Part shown: positions 43,651 through 52,091 of the stretch, one piece after another | Layout: each line of letters begins with the position of its first letter | Position numbering within the stretch: position 1 is the first letter of the stretch | Assembly (NCBI GenBank): GCA_942491525.1 | Contig: CALOBW010000055.1 | Location: forward strand, 62,001 to 126,000 | Origin: CAYWBU01 sp942491525 | Lineage (GTDB): Bacteria > Desulfobacterota > Desulfomonilia > UBA1062 | Reading direction: 5' to 3' | Length of the DNA: 64,000 nucleotides | Translations under genes and position numbers: made by a program | The notes under the pieces: generated by a model | Databases searched by the model: none | What the model saw: the letters and a program-made list of their open reading frames with translations, nothing else | Told to the model about the DNA's origin: nothing

Positions 43651-45402
43651 TCAAAATGGCAGTTTGAATCCCCCCAGCAGATTGCTGAATGCGTCGTCGC
43701 CAAGCAGGGCCCTGATCAGCTCCAGGCGTTCGGCCAGTTCCTGATCAACCTTGGCCATCTCGGCCAGCTGCTGGTCGAGATCTTCCAGCGGCTGCTTAAC
43801 CTTGGCCTCGACGGCCGCTGAGAGTTCCTGCTTGAAACGCTCTGAGTAGGCCTGCATGGCTCTGCGCCCGACCCGCTTGAGGATCTCATCCAGGTCGGAG
43901 CTGAGATCGATCTTGTAGTCGTCAAAAGTGCCGTTGATTGTGGTGTTGAGGCTGAAGCTGTGGATATCCAGCAGGGCCTCGGCGATGGGACCGTAGATGA
44001 TGTCGCCTTCGGGCAGCTCGCTGCTGAACTGGGCCTGGGAGGCCACGGTGGCGGCGTCAGCCCTGATCTGCTCATTGATGCGGTTGCCGCTGATGGTGCT
44101 GGCAACGGCGGCCCTCTCCAGGGTCAGGGGCAGGCTGCCGGCGCTGATCTCGATATCATTCAGCGGATAGTTATCAACCTTGAGGCTGAAGGCATCTCTG
44201 GCCGTCTCTGGCTTGGTGCGGTCAACGCTGCCGTCCAGCTGCAGGCTGATGCCCTGCCTGTCCTCGCCGGTCAGGCTGAAGGTCAGGGGCTGGCCCAGGA
44301 TCTCCTGGCGCGCGGTGATGTTCTGGATGCTGCCGCCAAGGGTGCCGTTGGTCATGATGACGGAGAGCTGCAGGTTGCGGATCAGGAAGTCTGGCAGCGG
44401 TTCATGCTCTTTAAAACGCACGAACTGGCCCTTGGCGCGCTCCGGTTTTGCTTCAACCGGCTTGTCCGGTTGCCGCATGCGCTTGATGTAGGGCGCGGCC
44501 GCTGTATAGCCGTCCAGGCCGCGTTTGACCCAGGTTGCGATCTTGTCACCGAAGAGCAGGCGGCTGATGTTGGCCACGCCCTGGGAGGACGGGCTGTACT
44601 TCCGCTGCAGGCGTCTGATGTCGTTTGCGGGGGCGGCCTTGGCCTTATCAATCATCTTCTGCAGGCGGCCCTTCTCCTGACTTAGCTCAGTACGGGTGGT
44701 CTGAATCAGACGGATGTCGCTCTCCAGCTCATTTTTGATCTGCTTGAGATCATTGGTGGCCTTGAGCACCGCCTGCAGGTCGCGGGTGTCGGTCTGTTTG
44801 ATTGTTTGCAGCCGGGTTTGATACTCAGTCAGCTTGGGTTGGTCCGGCAGCTCCTTGAGGCGCTGTTGCCAGAAGGCCTGACGGGCCGTGATCTCGGTCT
44901 CGGTGTTACTCACTATGTTGAGGGTTTCTAGCTGCTCGTTGCGCATAATCTCTTCGATATCGAGCTTCTTCATCTTGGGCAGCGCTCTCTTTTCTTTGAC
45001 CGGTTCAGCTTGTGTTGGCTGCAGTTGCTCTGCACGGGCCTGCATCAGCTCTGCGGGGCTGGGCTTGATCTGCTGTACGCCGTCGGCTGTCATCTGATTG
45101 ATGATGGCTTTGCGGCGTAGCAGTTTGCCCGGGTCCAGGTCAAAGGCGCTGCTCTCGATCAGGAGGTGGCCGCGGCTGGGGTGGTCGGGGTCGCTGATCT
45201 CAATGCCATCTAGTTTGATGCCCAGCGGGCTGAAGGTCAGGTCGGTCTTGGCGATCTTCATCTCAAGGCCGGTAACTTTGCTGAAACTTTTTTTGATGGC
45301 GGCAGCTGCCAGGCTGTCGGCAAAGAGGTAGACGCTGCCGCCGATCAGCAGCACAATCACGGCAAATGCGCCCAGACCGGGCAGGCGGATAAACTTCTTC
45401 AT
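43651..45402 (-). CDS. TIGR03545 family envelope protein
   Basis: 583 residues with an N-terminal membrane helix (about 9-31) and an AsmA-like beginning ('VTGLEMKIAKTDLTFSPLGIKLDGIEISDPDHPSRG...IESSAFDLDPGKLL'). A long charged coiled-coil region (about 105-270) and a beta-rich C-terminal half follow. It corresponds to TIGR03545, a rare family limited to outer-membrane bacteria and usually paired with TIGR03546, exactly as here, with a 4-base ATGA overlap (45399-45402). AsmA-like proteins move or affect lipids at the envelope; a similar role is inference only. Confidence 0.8.
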   Translation of the reverse strand: MKKFIRLPGLGAFAVIVLLIGGSVYLFADSLAAAAIKKSFSKVTGLEMKIAKTDLTFSPLGIKLDGIEISDPDHPSRGHLLIESSAFDLDPGKLLRRKAIINQMTADGVQQIKPSPAELMQARAEQLQPTQAEPVKEKRALPKMKKLDIEEIMRNEQLETLNIVSNTETEITARQAFWQQRLKELPDQPKLTEYQTRLQTIKQTDTRDLQAVLKATNDLKQIKNELESDIRLIQTTRTELSQEKGRLQKMIDKAKAAPANDIRRLQRKYSPSSQGVANISRLLFGDKIATWVKRGLDGYTAAAPYIKRMRQPDKPVEAKPERAKGQFVRFKEHEPLPDFLIRNLQLSVIMTNGTLGGSIQNITARQEILGQPLTFSLTGEDRQGISLQLDGSVDRTKPETARDAFSLKVDNYPLNDIEISAGSLPLTLERAAVASTISGNRINEQIRADAATVASQAQFSSELPEGDIIYGPIAEALLDIHSFSLNTTINGTFDDYKIDLSSDLDEILKRVGRRAMQAYSERFKQELSAAVEAKVKQPLEDLDQQLAEMAKVDQELAERLELIRALLGDDAFSNLLGGFKLPF

Positions 45403-45917
45403 AGGGGGCCTCCATGGGAGAGGGCCTGATAGGCCTTGTAGATCTTGGTGCCCTTCATGATCTGCATGAATTTGGTCTTTTTGGCCCAGGCCACCACGCG
45501 CTCGCGGTACTTCTTGATCAGGTAGAGGCTCAATGCATAGAGCGGAATGAAGAGAATCAGGCTGACAATCAGGCTGCCCAGCAGGACCGTGTTGTTGAAG
45601 CCGCTCAGGATCCAGAAGTCGGAGTTGTACATGTTGGTCCAGAGCTGCTCCAAACCGGGCTGTTGCAATAGGTTGAGACCGAGCTTATGAAAGCTGCCAT
45701 CAAATATCCAGGCAAAGCCCGAGAAGATGCCGAGGCCCAGAATGAAGCTGGCCAGGTTGACGCGCAGCACCAGCACCAGCAGGAGCACCAGAATGTTGTG
45801 CGGGCTGGACAGGGGCGTCAGCCCGGCAATCATGGCTAGGCAGAGGGCCAGCGCGATCTGGTTGGGATCGGCCTCTGAATTCAGGATTTTGATGAACTTG
45901 GCAATCTGTTTAAGCAT
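45399..45917 (-). CDS. TIGR03546 family membrane protein (DUF2062-like)
   Basis: 172 residues, about four membrane helices (roughly 20-38, 42-66, 103-135). 'ILNSEADPNQIALALCLAMIAGLTPLSSPHNILVLLLVLVLRVNLASF' is close to DUF2062 membrane proteins and matches TIGR03546, the standard partner of TIGR03545. The ATG has an ideal GAAGGAGG site. Translation of the next gene is coupled by an ATGA overlap, which fits a two-protein complex. No function is known for the pair. Confidence 0.82.
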   Translation of the reverse strand: MLKQIAKFIKILNSEADPNQIALALCLAMIAGLTPLSSPHNILVLLLVLVLRVNLASFILGLGIFSGFAWIFDGSFHKLGLNLLQQPGLEQLWTNMYNSDFWILSGFNNTVLLGSLIVSLILFIPLYALSLYLIKKYRERVVAWAKKTKFMQIMKGTKIYKAYQALSHGGPL

Positions 45918-45986
45918 GCAGCCTCCTTCAATACATTGGGAGATATAAAGATAAGCCGTTTAGGTTTTGGAATCAAGCAGCTGATA

Positions 45987-46019
45987 ATCAAAAAGGGCCC
46001 GGTATGACCGAGCCCTTTT
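45987..46019 (-). terminator. Terminator of the pilB-pilT-pilC operon
   Basis: On the minus strand an AAAGGGCTCGG / CCGGGCCCTTT stem (45992-46018, minor mispairing) with a short loop is followed by TTTTTGATT. It lies 22 bases past the pilC stop and ahead of the TIGR03546 gene. Confidence 0.85.
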
Positions 46020-46040
46020 GCTGTTTGGTTGGGATTTTCT

Positions 46041-47234
46041 TCAGACGCTGCCGGCAATTTTAAAGATCGGCAGGTACATGGCGACAACGATGAAGCCGAT
46101 GGTGCCGCCCAGGAAGACCATCAGCATCGGTTCCAGGGCCGAGGTCAGGGTTTCGACGGCGGTGTCAACTTCGTCATCATAGAAGTCGGCAATCTTGGTC
46201 AACATCTGGTCCAGGGCACCGGTGGCCTCACCGACCGAGATCATCTGTACAACCATGCCGGGGAAGATGCCGGTGGCGGCCAGCGGTTCCGCCATGGACT
46301 TACCCTCACTGATGGCTTGGCGGACATCTTTGATGCCGTTTTCAACTACCACGTTGCCCGAGGTGCGGGCCGTGATCTCCAGGCCGTCCATGATGGGTAC
46401 GCCGGATGTGATCATGGTGCCCAGGGTGCGGGTGAACTTGGCGACGGAGACCTTTTTGATCAGGTCACCGAAAATGGGCAGTTTGAGCATCATGGTGTCA
46501 ATGGCCAGGCGTCCCTTCTCCTGCTTGCCGGCATACTTGAAGCCGACGATGAAGAGAATTATGGCCAATATCATGGCCCACCAGAAGTCCTGGAAGAACT
46601 GGCTCATGTCGACGCAGAGCTGGGTCGGGCCCGGCAGGGTGCCGCCGAACTGGGTGAACATATCCTGGAAGGTCGGGATAACGAAGATCATCAGCAGGGC
46701 CACAACGCCGAAGGCCACGCTCAGAACGATGATAGGATAGGTCATGGCGCTCTTGACCTTGGCTTTGAGCTGTTCGTTCTTCTCCATGTACTGGGCCAGG
46801 CGGTTAAGGACAACGTCCAGAACACCGCCCAGCTCGCCGGCGGCCACCAGGTTGACATAGAGATTGTCAAACTGCTTGGGGTGCTTGCCCAGGGCGTCGG
46901 CAAAGGTGGAGCCGCCTTCGACATCACTCTTGATCTGCAGAATGATCTTTTTGAAGGTCGGGTTCTCCTGCTGGCTGCCCAGGATCTCCATACACTGGAC
47001 CAGGGGCAGACCGGCATTGATCATGGTCGAGAACTGGCGCGTAAAGATAACTACATCTTTAGTGGTAATTTTGGGTTCAATCAGAACAATCTCTTTAGGC
47101 TTCTTTCTCACCTTGGTGGGATTGATCTTCTGGCGGCGCAGCATCATGGTGGCGGCAGTCGAGTTGGCTGCCTCGATCTCGCCTTTCTTCTTGACGCCGT
47201 TGGCCTGCTTGCCTTCCCATACGAAAACGGGCAT
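46041..47234 (-). CDS. pilC: Type IV pilus inner-membrane platform protein PilC
   Basis: 397 residues. Two T2SF/GspF-like repeats, with membrane helices near 170-192, 215-238 and 370-392. Family blocks: 'MPVFVWEGKQANGVKKKGEIEA', 'FTRQFSTMINAGLPLVQCMEIL', 'GELGGVLDVVLNRLAQYMEK', 'FTRTLGTMITSGVPIMDGLEI', 'MVVQMISVGEATGALDQMLTKIADFYDDEVD'. It anchors the pilus base and couples it to PilB and PilT. Third gene of the pilus operon, 25 bases after pilT, with a GAGGAG ribosome site. Confidence 0.96.
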   Translation of the reverse strand: MPVFVWEGKQANGVKKKGEIEAANSTAATMMLRRQKINPTKVRKKPKEIVLIEPKITTKDVVIFTRQFSTMINAGLPLVQCMEILGSQQENPTFKKIILQIKSDVEGGSTFADALGKHPKQFDNLYVNLVAAGELGGVLDVVLNRLAQYMEKNEQLKAKVKSAMTYPIIVLSVAFGVVALLMIFVIPTFQDMFTQFGGTLPGPTQLCVDMSQFFQDFWWAMILAIILFIVGFKYAGKQEKGRLAIDTMMLKLPIFGDLIKKVSVAKFTRTLGTMITSGVPIMDGLEITARTSGNVVVENGIKDVRQAISEGKSMAEPLAATGIFPGMVVQMISVGEATGALDQMLTKIADFYDDEVDTAVETLTSALEPMLMVFLGGTIGFIVVAMYLPIFKIAGSV

Positions 47235-47259
47235 AGCTATCTCCTCTCTGTTATATTAA

Positions 47260-48342
47260 TCAGAATCCTCTATTCTGGCTAGCGGTCATCATCTGCTTGA
47301 GCTCGTCGGGGTCGCTGGACCAGCCGATGGCATCATCATAGGAAATCTTCTTCTGCTGGAAGAGCGACACCAGGCTCTGATTCATGGTCTGCATGCCGTG
47401 CTTGGTCTGGCCGACCTGCATCTGGGAGTAGATCTGATGGATCTTGTCTTCACGGATCAGGTTTCTGATGGCCGGGGTGGCGATCATGACCTCGGCAGAC
47501 AGGGCGCGGCCCGTGCCGTCGGCCGTCGGAATCAGCGACTGGGAGATGACCGCCTGAAGCACGAAGGCCATCTGGGCCCTGACCTGGGACTGCTGGTGGG
47601 CCGGGAAGGCATCCACCACGCGGTTGATGGTCTGGACGGCGGAGTTGGTGTGCAGGGTGGCGAAGACCAGGTGGCCGGTCTCGGCGATGGTCAGGGCCGC
47701 CTGCATGGTCTCCAGGTCTCGCATTTCGCCGATGAAGACGACGTCGGGGTCCTGTCGCAGGATATATTTGAGGGCATTACCGAAACCCTTGGTGTCGGAG
47801 CCGATCTCGCGCTGGTTGACCAGGCAGTTCTTGTGCTTGTGCACAAATTCGATCGGGTCTTCAATGGTGACGATATGCTCGTGGCGCTCGGTGTTGATCT
47901 TGTCCAGGAAGGAGGCCAGGGTGGTCGATTTACCGGAACCGGTCGGTCCCGTGACCAGCACCATGCCGCGCGGGTAGTGGGTCAGCGTCTTGGCGACCGG
48001 AGGCAGGCCCAGCTTCTCGATGGGCAGGATCTCGTAGGGGATCATACGGAAGACGCCGGCCACGGCGCCGCGCTGGATAAAGAGATTGACACGGAAACGG
48101 GCCAGGCCCTTGATGCCGAATGAGAGGTCCAGCTCCTGTTCCTCTTCAAACTGGTGTTTCTGGGATTCGGTTAGGATTGAATAGAGCAGTTCACGGGTGG
48201 CCGGCGGACCCAGCGGCGGCACATCCATGGGTTGCAGCGAGCCCTTGACTCTTAAAAGCGGCGGGGTGCCCGTTGATATATGCAGGTCTGATGCGCCTTT
48301 CTCAACCATATCCTTCAACAGGTCATAAATGTTATTTTCCAC
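47260..48342 (-). CDS. pilT: Type IV pilus retraction ATPase PilT
   Basis: 360 residues, starting at GTG 48342 (AAGGAG 7 bases ahead). Hexameric ATPase that depolymerises the pilus, giving twitching and DNA uptake. Walker A 'GPTGSGKST' 132-140, Asp-box 'TIEDPIEFVH', Walker B with Glu206 ('VVFIGEMRD'), His-box 'FATLHTNSA', and the PilT-specific 'AIRNLIREDKIHQIYSQMQ' near 300. All catalytic residues are present. Between pilB and pilC, so extension and retraction motors are made together. Confidence 0.97.
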   Translation of the reverse strand: MENNIYDLLKDMVEKGASDLHISTGTPPLLRVKGSLQPMDVPPLGPPATRELLYSILTESQKHQFEEEQELDLSFGIKGLARFRVNLFIQRGAVAGVFRMIPYEILPIEKLGLPPVAKTLTHYPRGMVLVTGPTGSGKSTTLASFLDKINTERHEHIVTIEDPIEFVHKHKNCLVNQREIGSDTKGFGNALKYILRQDPDVVFIGEMRDLETMQAALTIAETGHLVFATLHTNSAVQTINRVVDAFPAHQQSQVRAQMAFVLQAVISQSLIPTADGTGRALSAEVMIATPAIRNLIREDKIHQIYSQMQVGQTKHGMQTMNQSLVSLFQQKKISYDDAIGWSSDPDELKQMMTASQNRGF

Positions 48343-48359
48343 TCTATTCTCCTTTTAGC

Positions 48360-50066
48360 TTATGAGTCGGCCATGGTTGTTCTGAGAACTTCCGGTGCGC
48401 TGGTGACGCCCTCGGCCAGTTTGGTCAGGCCGCTCTGGCGCAGGGTCTTCATGCCGCGATTGATGGCCTCTTTTTTGATCTCTGCCGAGGATGCACCCAT
48501 CAGGATCATCTCCTTGATGACGTCATCAACCGGCATTACTTCGTAGAGGGCCACACGGCCCTTGTAGCCCGAGTTTGAGCAGACCGGACAGCCCTGGCCC
48601 TTGTAGGCCTTGGCGCTCTGGGCCATCTCGGGATTCATGCCCATGCTGATCAATGTTTCGCTGTTGACTTCGGGATCTTCGATCTTGCACTCCTGGCAGA
48701 CCTTACGCGCCAGACGCTGGGCCACGATCAGGTTGACCGAGGATGACACCAGGAATGGTTCGATGCCCATGTTCAAGAGGCGGTTGATGGTCGAGGGCGC
48801 ATCGTTGGTGTGCAGGGTTGAGAGCACCATGTGGCCGGTCAGAGCGGCCTTGATGCCGATCTCGGCGGTTTCAAAGTCACGGATCTCACCAACCAGGATG
48901 GTGTCGGGGTCCTGACGCAGGAAGGAGCGCAGCGCCGAGGCAAAGGTCAGGCCGATCTCCTCGTGCATCTGAACCTGGTTGACGCCGGGCAGGTCGAATT
49001 CGACCGGATCTTCGGCGGTTGAGATGTTGCAGTCGATCTTGTTCAGCTCTGAGAGGGCCGAGTAGAGGGTGGTGGTTTTACCGGAACCGGTCGGTCCGGT
49101 AACCAGCACCATGCCCCAGGGCTTGTTGATGCCATCCTTGAATTTGGCCAGCGCATCAACCTCGAAGCCCAGCTTGGTCATGTCGAGCTGCAGGTTCGAT
49201 TTGTCAAGGATACGCAGAACGACCTTTTCGCCGAAGAGGGTCGGCAGGACCGAGACACGGAATTCGACCTCTTTGCCCTTGGAGATGCGCAGTTTTATGC
49301 GTCCATCCTGGGGCAGGCGGCGTTCGGCGATGTCCAGTTTGGCCATGATCTTGAGTCGGGAGACGATGGCGTTTTTGAGCCGGATCGGCGGCTTCATGAC
49401 CTCATAGAGCATGCCGTCCAGACGGAAGCGGATGCGCATGAACTTCTCATAGGGTTCAATATGAATATCACTGGCGCCCTTGTTGATGGCATCCACCAGG
49501 GTCAGGTTGACCAGTTTGATGACCGGGGCCTCTTCGGCCTCCTTGGCCACTTCGCCAACGTTGACGCTGGAGCCTTCGGAGGCCAGCTCGATGTCATCAT
49601 CATCGCCCATGCCGCTCAGGGCATCGTCGAGGGAGGCGGCCTGGTCGAAGTAGTTGTCCAGGGCCCACTTGAGGGACTGTTCCGAGGTCACATAGACCTC
49701 GATGGAGTAGCCGGTCAGGAACTTCAGATCGTCGATGGCGAAGATGTTGGTCGGGTCGGTCATGGCCACTTTGAGGGTCTGACCGCTGCGGCCGAAGGCG
49801 ATTGCGTTATATTTCTGAACATCGGTCGCCGAGATGATGCGCACCGAGTCCGGATCGGGGTGGACGTCCTGCAGCACTACCGCGGGGACACCGTATTGAT
49901 CGCCTAAAAAGTTGACCAGCTGTTCCTCAGTCAGGTGTCCCAGTTTTACCAGCTGGGAGCCCAATCGGCTGCCAGAGGTCTTCTGGGCCTGTTGGGCTTC
50001 CAGCAGCTGCTCTGATGTGATCAGGGCATTGCTTACTAATTTTTCACCTATACGTTCATTAGCCAT
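48360..50066 (-). CDS. pilB: Type IV pilus assembly ATPase PilB
   Basis: 568 residues. N-terminal MshEN-type domain (about 1-150) with 'LGSQLVKLGHLTEEQLVNFLGDQYGVPAV', a segment class that can bind c-di-GMP in some members. The secretion ATPase follows: Walker A 'GPTGSGKT' 324-331, Walker B Glu394 ('LVGEIRDFET'), His-box 'LSTLHTNDA' and zinc tetracysteine Cys457/460 and Cys493/496. It drives pilus extension. First gene of pilB-pilT-pilC. The pair of HD-GYP proteins in this window gives a possible c-di-GMP link, by inference. Confidence 0.97.
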   Translation of the reverse strand: MANERIGEKLVSNALITSEQLLEAQQAQKTSGSRLGSQLVKLGHLTEEQLVNFLGDQYGVPAVVLQDVHPDPDSVRIISATDVQKYNAIAFGRSGQTLKVAMTDPTNIFAIDDLKFLTGYSIEVYVTSEQSLKWALDNYFDQAASLDDALSGMGDDDDIELASEGSSVNVGEVAKEAEEAPVIKLVNLTLVDAINKGASDIHIEPYEKFMRIRFRLDGMLYEVMKPPIRLKNAIVSRLKIMAKLDIAERRLPQDGRIKLRISKGKEVEFRVSVLPTLFGEKVVLRILDKSNLQLDMTKLGFEVDALAKFKDGINKPWGMVLVTGPTGSGKTTTLYSALSELNKIDCNISTAEDPVEFDLPGVNQVQMHEEIGLTFASALRSFLRQDPDTILVGEIRDFETAEIGIKAALTGHMVLSTLHTNDAPSTINRLLNMGIEPFLVSSSVNLIVAQRLARKVCQECKIEDPEVNSETLISMGMNPEMAQSAKAYKGQGCPVCSNSGYKGRVALYEVMPVDDVIKEMILMGASSAEIKKEAINRGMKTLRQSGLTKLAEGVTSAPEVLRTTMADS

Positions 50067-50139
50067 ACTTATCCTCGTAGATGGTTATCGGCACTCAAAT
50101 ATCGCGACTTTAAAATAGAATTCTTCGTTTAGCTTAAAT

Positions 50140-50703
50140 TTACGCCAGGCCCAGATCTGAGTCGATCTCCTGCATGGCGGCCAGGGCCAGAGCGCAGAAG
50201 TCATTGAGCTCAAGGCCCAGTTTTTGGCAGAGCATGATCTTTTCGCGGCTGACGTTTTCGGCAAAGCGCTTGTCCTTCATTCGTTTGGTTATGGACTTTA
50301 CTTTAACGCTTTTCAGCTTTTTATCCGGATAGATCAGGGTCACGGCGGTAATCAGGCCGGTGATGGTCTCGCCGGCCGTGATGGCATAATCGATGGGTGT
50401 TGAACGTTCAATGCCCAGCTCGTCGGCGTTGTGGGCCTTGATGGCGGCAGTGATTGCGGGCGCCACATCTGACAGCATTTGAGCTGAAACCAGTCCGTGT
50501 CTCTGCATCTCATTCCTGGTCTCATTATAATCCAGATCGTGCAGGAGTCCAGTCAGGGCCCAGAGATTCTCATCTTCGTTCAGATGTCTGGCCAGGGCGC
50601 GCATGACGGCTTCGCTGGCCAGGGAGTGTTTGAGCATGTTCGCCTGGGGCAGCTGCTCTTTAAGCAGTTTTAGGGCATTTTCACGGCTGATGCCGTAGTC
50701 CAT
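50140..50703 (-). CDS. HD-domain (HDIG-type) phosphohydrolase-like protein
   Basis: 187 residues. 'LKHSLASEAVMRALARHL' supplies the first His, 'LTGLLHDLDYNETRNEMQRHG' the HD pair, then 'AITAAIKAHNADELG' a later His, and 'SITKRMKDKRFAENVSREKI' the C-terminal helix. This is the small HDIG-domain family that acts on nucleotides or phosphoesters; no GYP motif, so not a c-di-GMP enzyme. AAGGAG precedes the ATG. Two bases separate it from the gene before it, so the two form a small operon. Confidence 0.85.
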   Translation of the reverse strand: MDYGISRENALKLLKEQLPQANMLKHSLASEAVMRALARHLNEDENLWALTGLLHDLDYNETRNEMQRHGLVSAQMLSDVAPAITAAIKAHNADELGIERSTPIDYAITAGETITGLITAVTLIYPDKKLKSVKVKSITKRMKDKRFAENVSREKIMLCQKLGLELNDFCALALAAMQEIDSDLGLA

Positions 50704-50705
50704 GT

Positions 50706-51032
50706 TTACTCCTTTTTGCGCGAGCGCATCTCGGCCAGCGAGACAACCGGAGCTCTCTCCTGCTTGGATCTTGCAGGGGGCGGAGTTTCGAGAGCCGGCT
50801 CTTCGACTTCCAGGGCCTTGATAAGCATGGGGGTTCCCTGCATGGTGAAGGGGCTGCCGTTGAAGTACTCTTCGCGCAGGGTCCAGGTGACGCGCTGGGC
50901 CGGGTGGGTTAAAAGCAGCAGGTCAACCTGCCACCAGTCGGGTTTGTGGTCGGGGTTGATGGCTTCGATGCGGGCATAGAGGGTCGGAACCTCATTCATG
51001 TAAATTATTACCAGATCACCTTCGGTATTCAT
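50706..51032 (-). CDS. Conserved hypothetical protein
   Basis: 108 residues from ATG 51032; the longer frame to 51155 has an implausible AT-rich, hydrophobic lead. The core 'EGDLVIIYMNEVPTLYARIEAINPDHKPDWWQVDLLLLTHPAQRVTWTLREEYFNGSPFTMQGTP' resembles a small protein I recall as widespread among Desulfobacterota; its function is unknown. The C-terminal 30 residues are Pro/Arg-rich and probably disordered. The start has no clear ribosome site. Upstream of, and cotranscribed with, the HD-domain gene; divergent from the RpfG-like regulator. Confidence 0.7.
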   Translation of the reverse strand: MNTEGDLVIIYMNEVPTLYARIEAINPDHKPDWWQVDLLLLTHPAQRVTWTLREEYFNGSPFTMQGTPMLIKALEVEEPALETPPPARSKQERAPVVSLAEMRSRKKE

Positions 51033-51149
51033 AACAAGGGCATAGCATAGCGTAATCTGGATGACAATGGTGCGGGCGCCATAAAAAATTACTTCATGAG
51101 ATAAGTTATTAATGTTAAGAAACAAGAGATTAAAATTGAAAGGAAAAGC

Positions 51150-52091
51150 ATGCAAGAGAAGATCCTCTTTGTTGACGACGAACCCTATATCCTAGAAGTA
51201 GCCGAAATCCTGTTTGCCGAGCAGGGCATCAATATCCTGACGGCCAGCAATGCCAAGGAGGCCCTCGAGAAGATCCGCAAGAATGAGATCGCGGTGCTGG
51301 TCTCGGACAACTGCATGCCGGGCATGAAGGGTATTGAGATGCTTTCGCAGGTCAAGGTGATCTCGCCGGATACGGTCAAAATCCTGATGACCGGCTATGC
51401 CGATCTTGAGACGGCCATTGAGGCCATCAACCGGGTTGAGGTCTTCCGCTTCATTGCCAAACCCTGGCAGAACCGTCAGCTGCTGGAGATCGTTGAGGAT
51501 GCCCTTAAACGTTACCGCCTGGTCAAGTCGCTGAAGCGCGGCGATGAGAACAGTGTGCTCTCGCTGGTGCATGCCCTGGAGCTCAAGGACCCCTACACCA
51601 GGGGCCATTCCGAGCGGGTCAGCAAATATTCATTGATGATTGCCGAGAGGCTCGGGTTGGCTGAGCTGAGTGCCATCCGTTACGGCAGCTGGCTGCATGA
51701 CTGCGGCAAGATCGGCGTTTCGGAGAACATCCTGCATTATGAAGGCCCCCTCGAGGAGGCTGAACTGCATATTGTGCGCAATCATCCGCTCTGGGGGGCC
51801 GAGGTGGCGCGTCAGGCCATGCTGCCCGATTTGGTGGTCAACATCGTGCTCTCGCACCATGAGCGTTATGACGGCAAAGGATATCCGGCCGGCCTGGAGG
51901 GTGAGGATATTCCGGTTGAGGCGCGGGTTGTGGCGGTGGCCGATGTCTATGATGCCCTGACTACCGACCGGCCCTATCGCGATGCCTATGAGCCGGAGAA
52001 GGCCCTGGAGATTCTACGTTCCATGAGTGGCAATGTGCTGGATCCGGAGATCGTCGCAATTTTTGAGCCGCTGATCCGGGAGGTCGGCTAG
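51150..52091 (+). CDS. Response regulator with HD-GYP output (RpfG-like)
   Basis: 313 residues. Receiver domain 1-120 with Asp9/Asp10, phospho-acceptor Asp53 ('VSDNCMPGMKG') and Lys104 ('FIAKPW'). HD-GYP domain 135-313 with HD at 183-184 ('WLHDCGKIG'), 'HHERYDGKGYPAGLEGEDIP' and GYP at 244-246. This predicts a phosphorylation-controlled c-di-GMP phosphodiesterase. No kinase is adjacent, so its partner is elsewhere; the orphan hybrid kinase at 2.5 kb is a candidate by inference. Its stop overlaps the convergent kinase-like gene by 4 bases. Confidence 0.94.
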   Translation: MQEKILFVDDEPYILEVAEILFAEQGINILTASNAKEALEKIRKNEIAVLVSDNCMPGMKGIEMLSQVKVISPDTVKILMTGYADLETAIEAINRVEVFRFIAKPWQNRQLLEIVEDALKRYRLVKSLKRGDENSVLSLVHALELKDPYTRGHSERVSKYSLMIAERLGLAELSAIRYGSWLHDCGKIGVSENILHYEGPLEEAELHIVRNHPLWGAEVARQAMLPDLVVNIVLSHHERYDGKGYPAGLEGEDIPVEARVVAVADVYDALTTDRPYRDAYEPEKALEILRSMSGNVLDPEIVAIFEPLIREVG

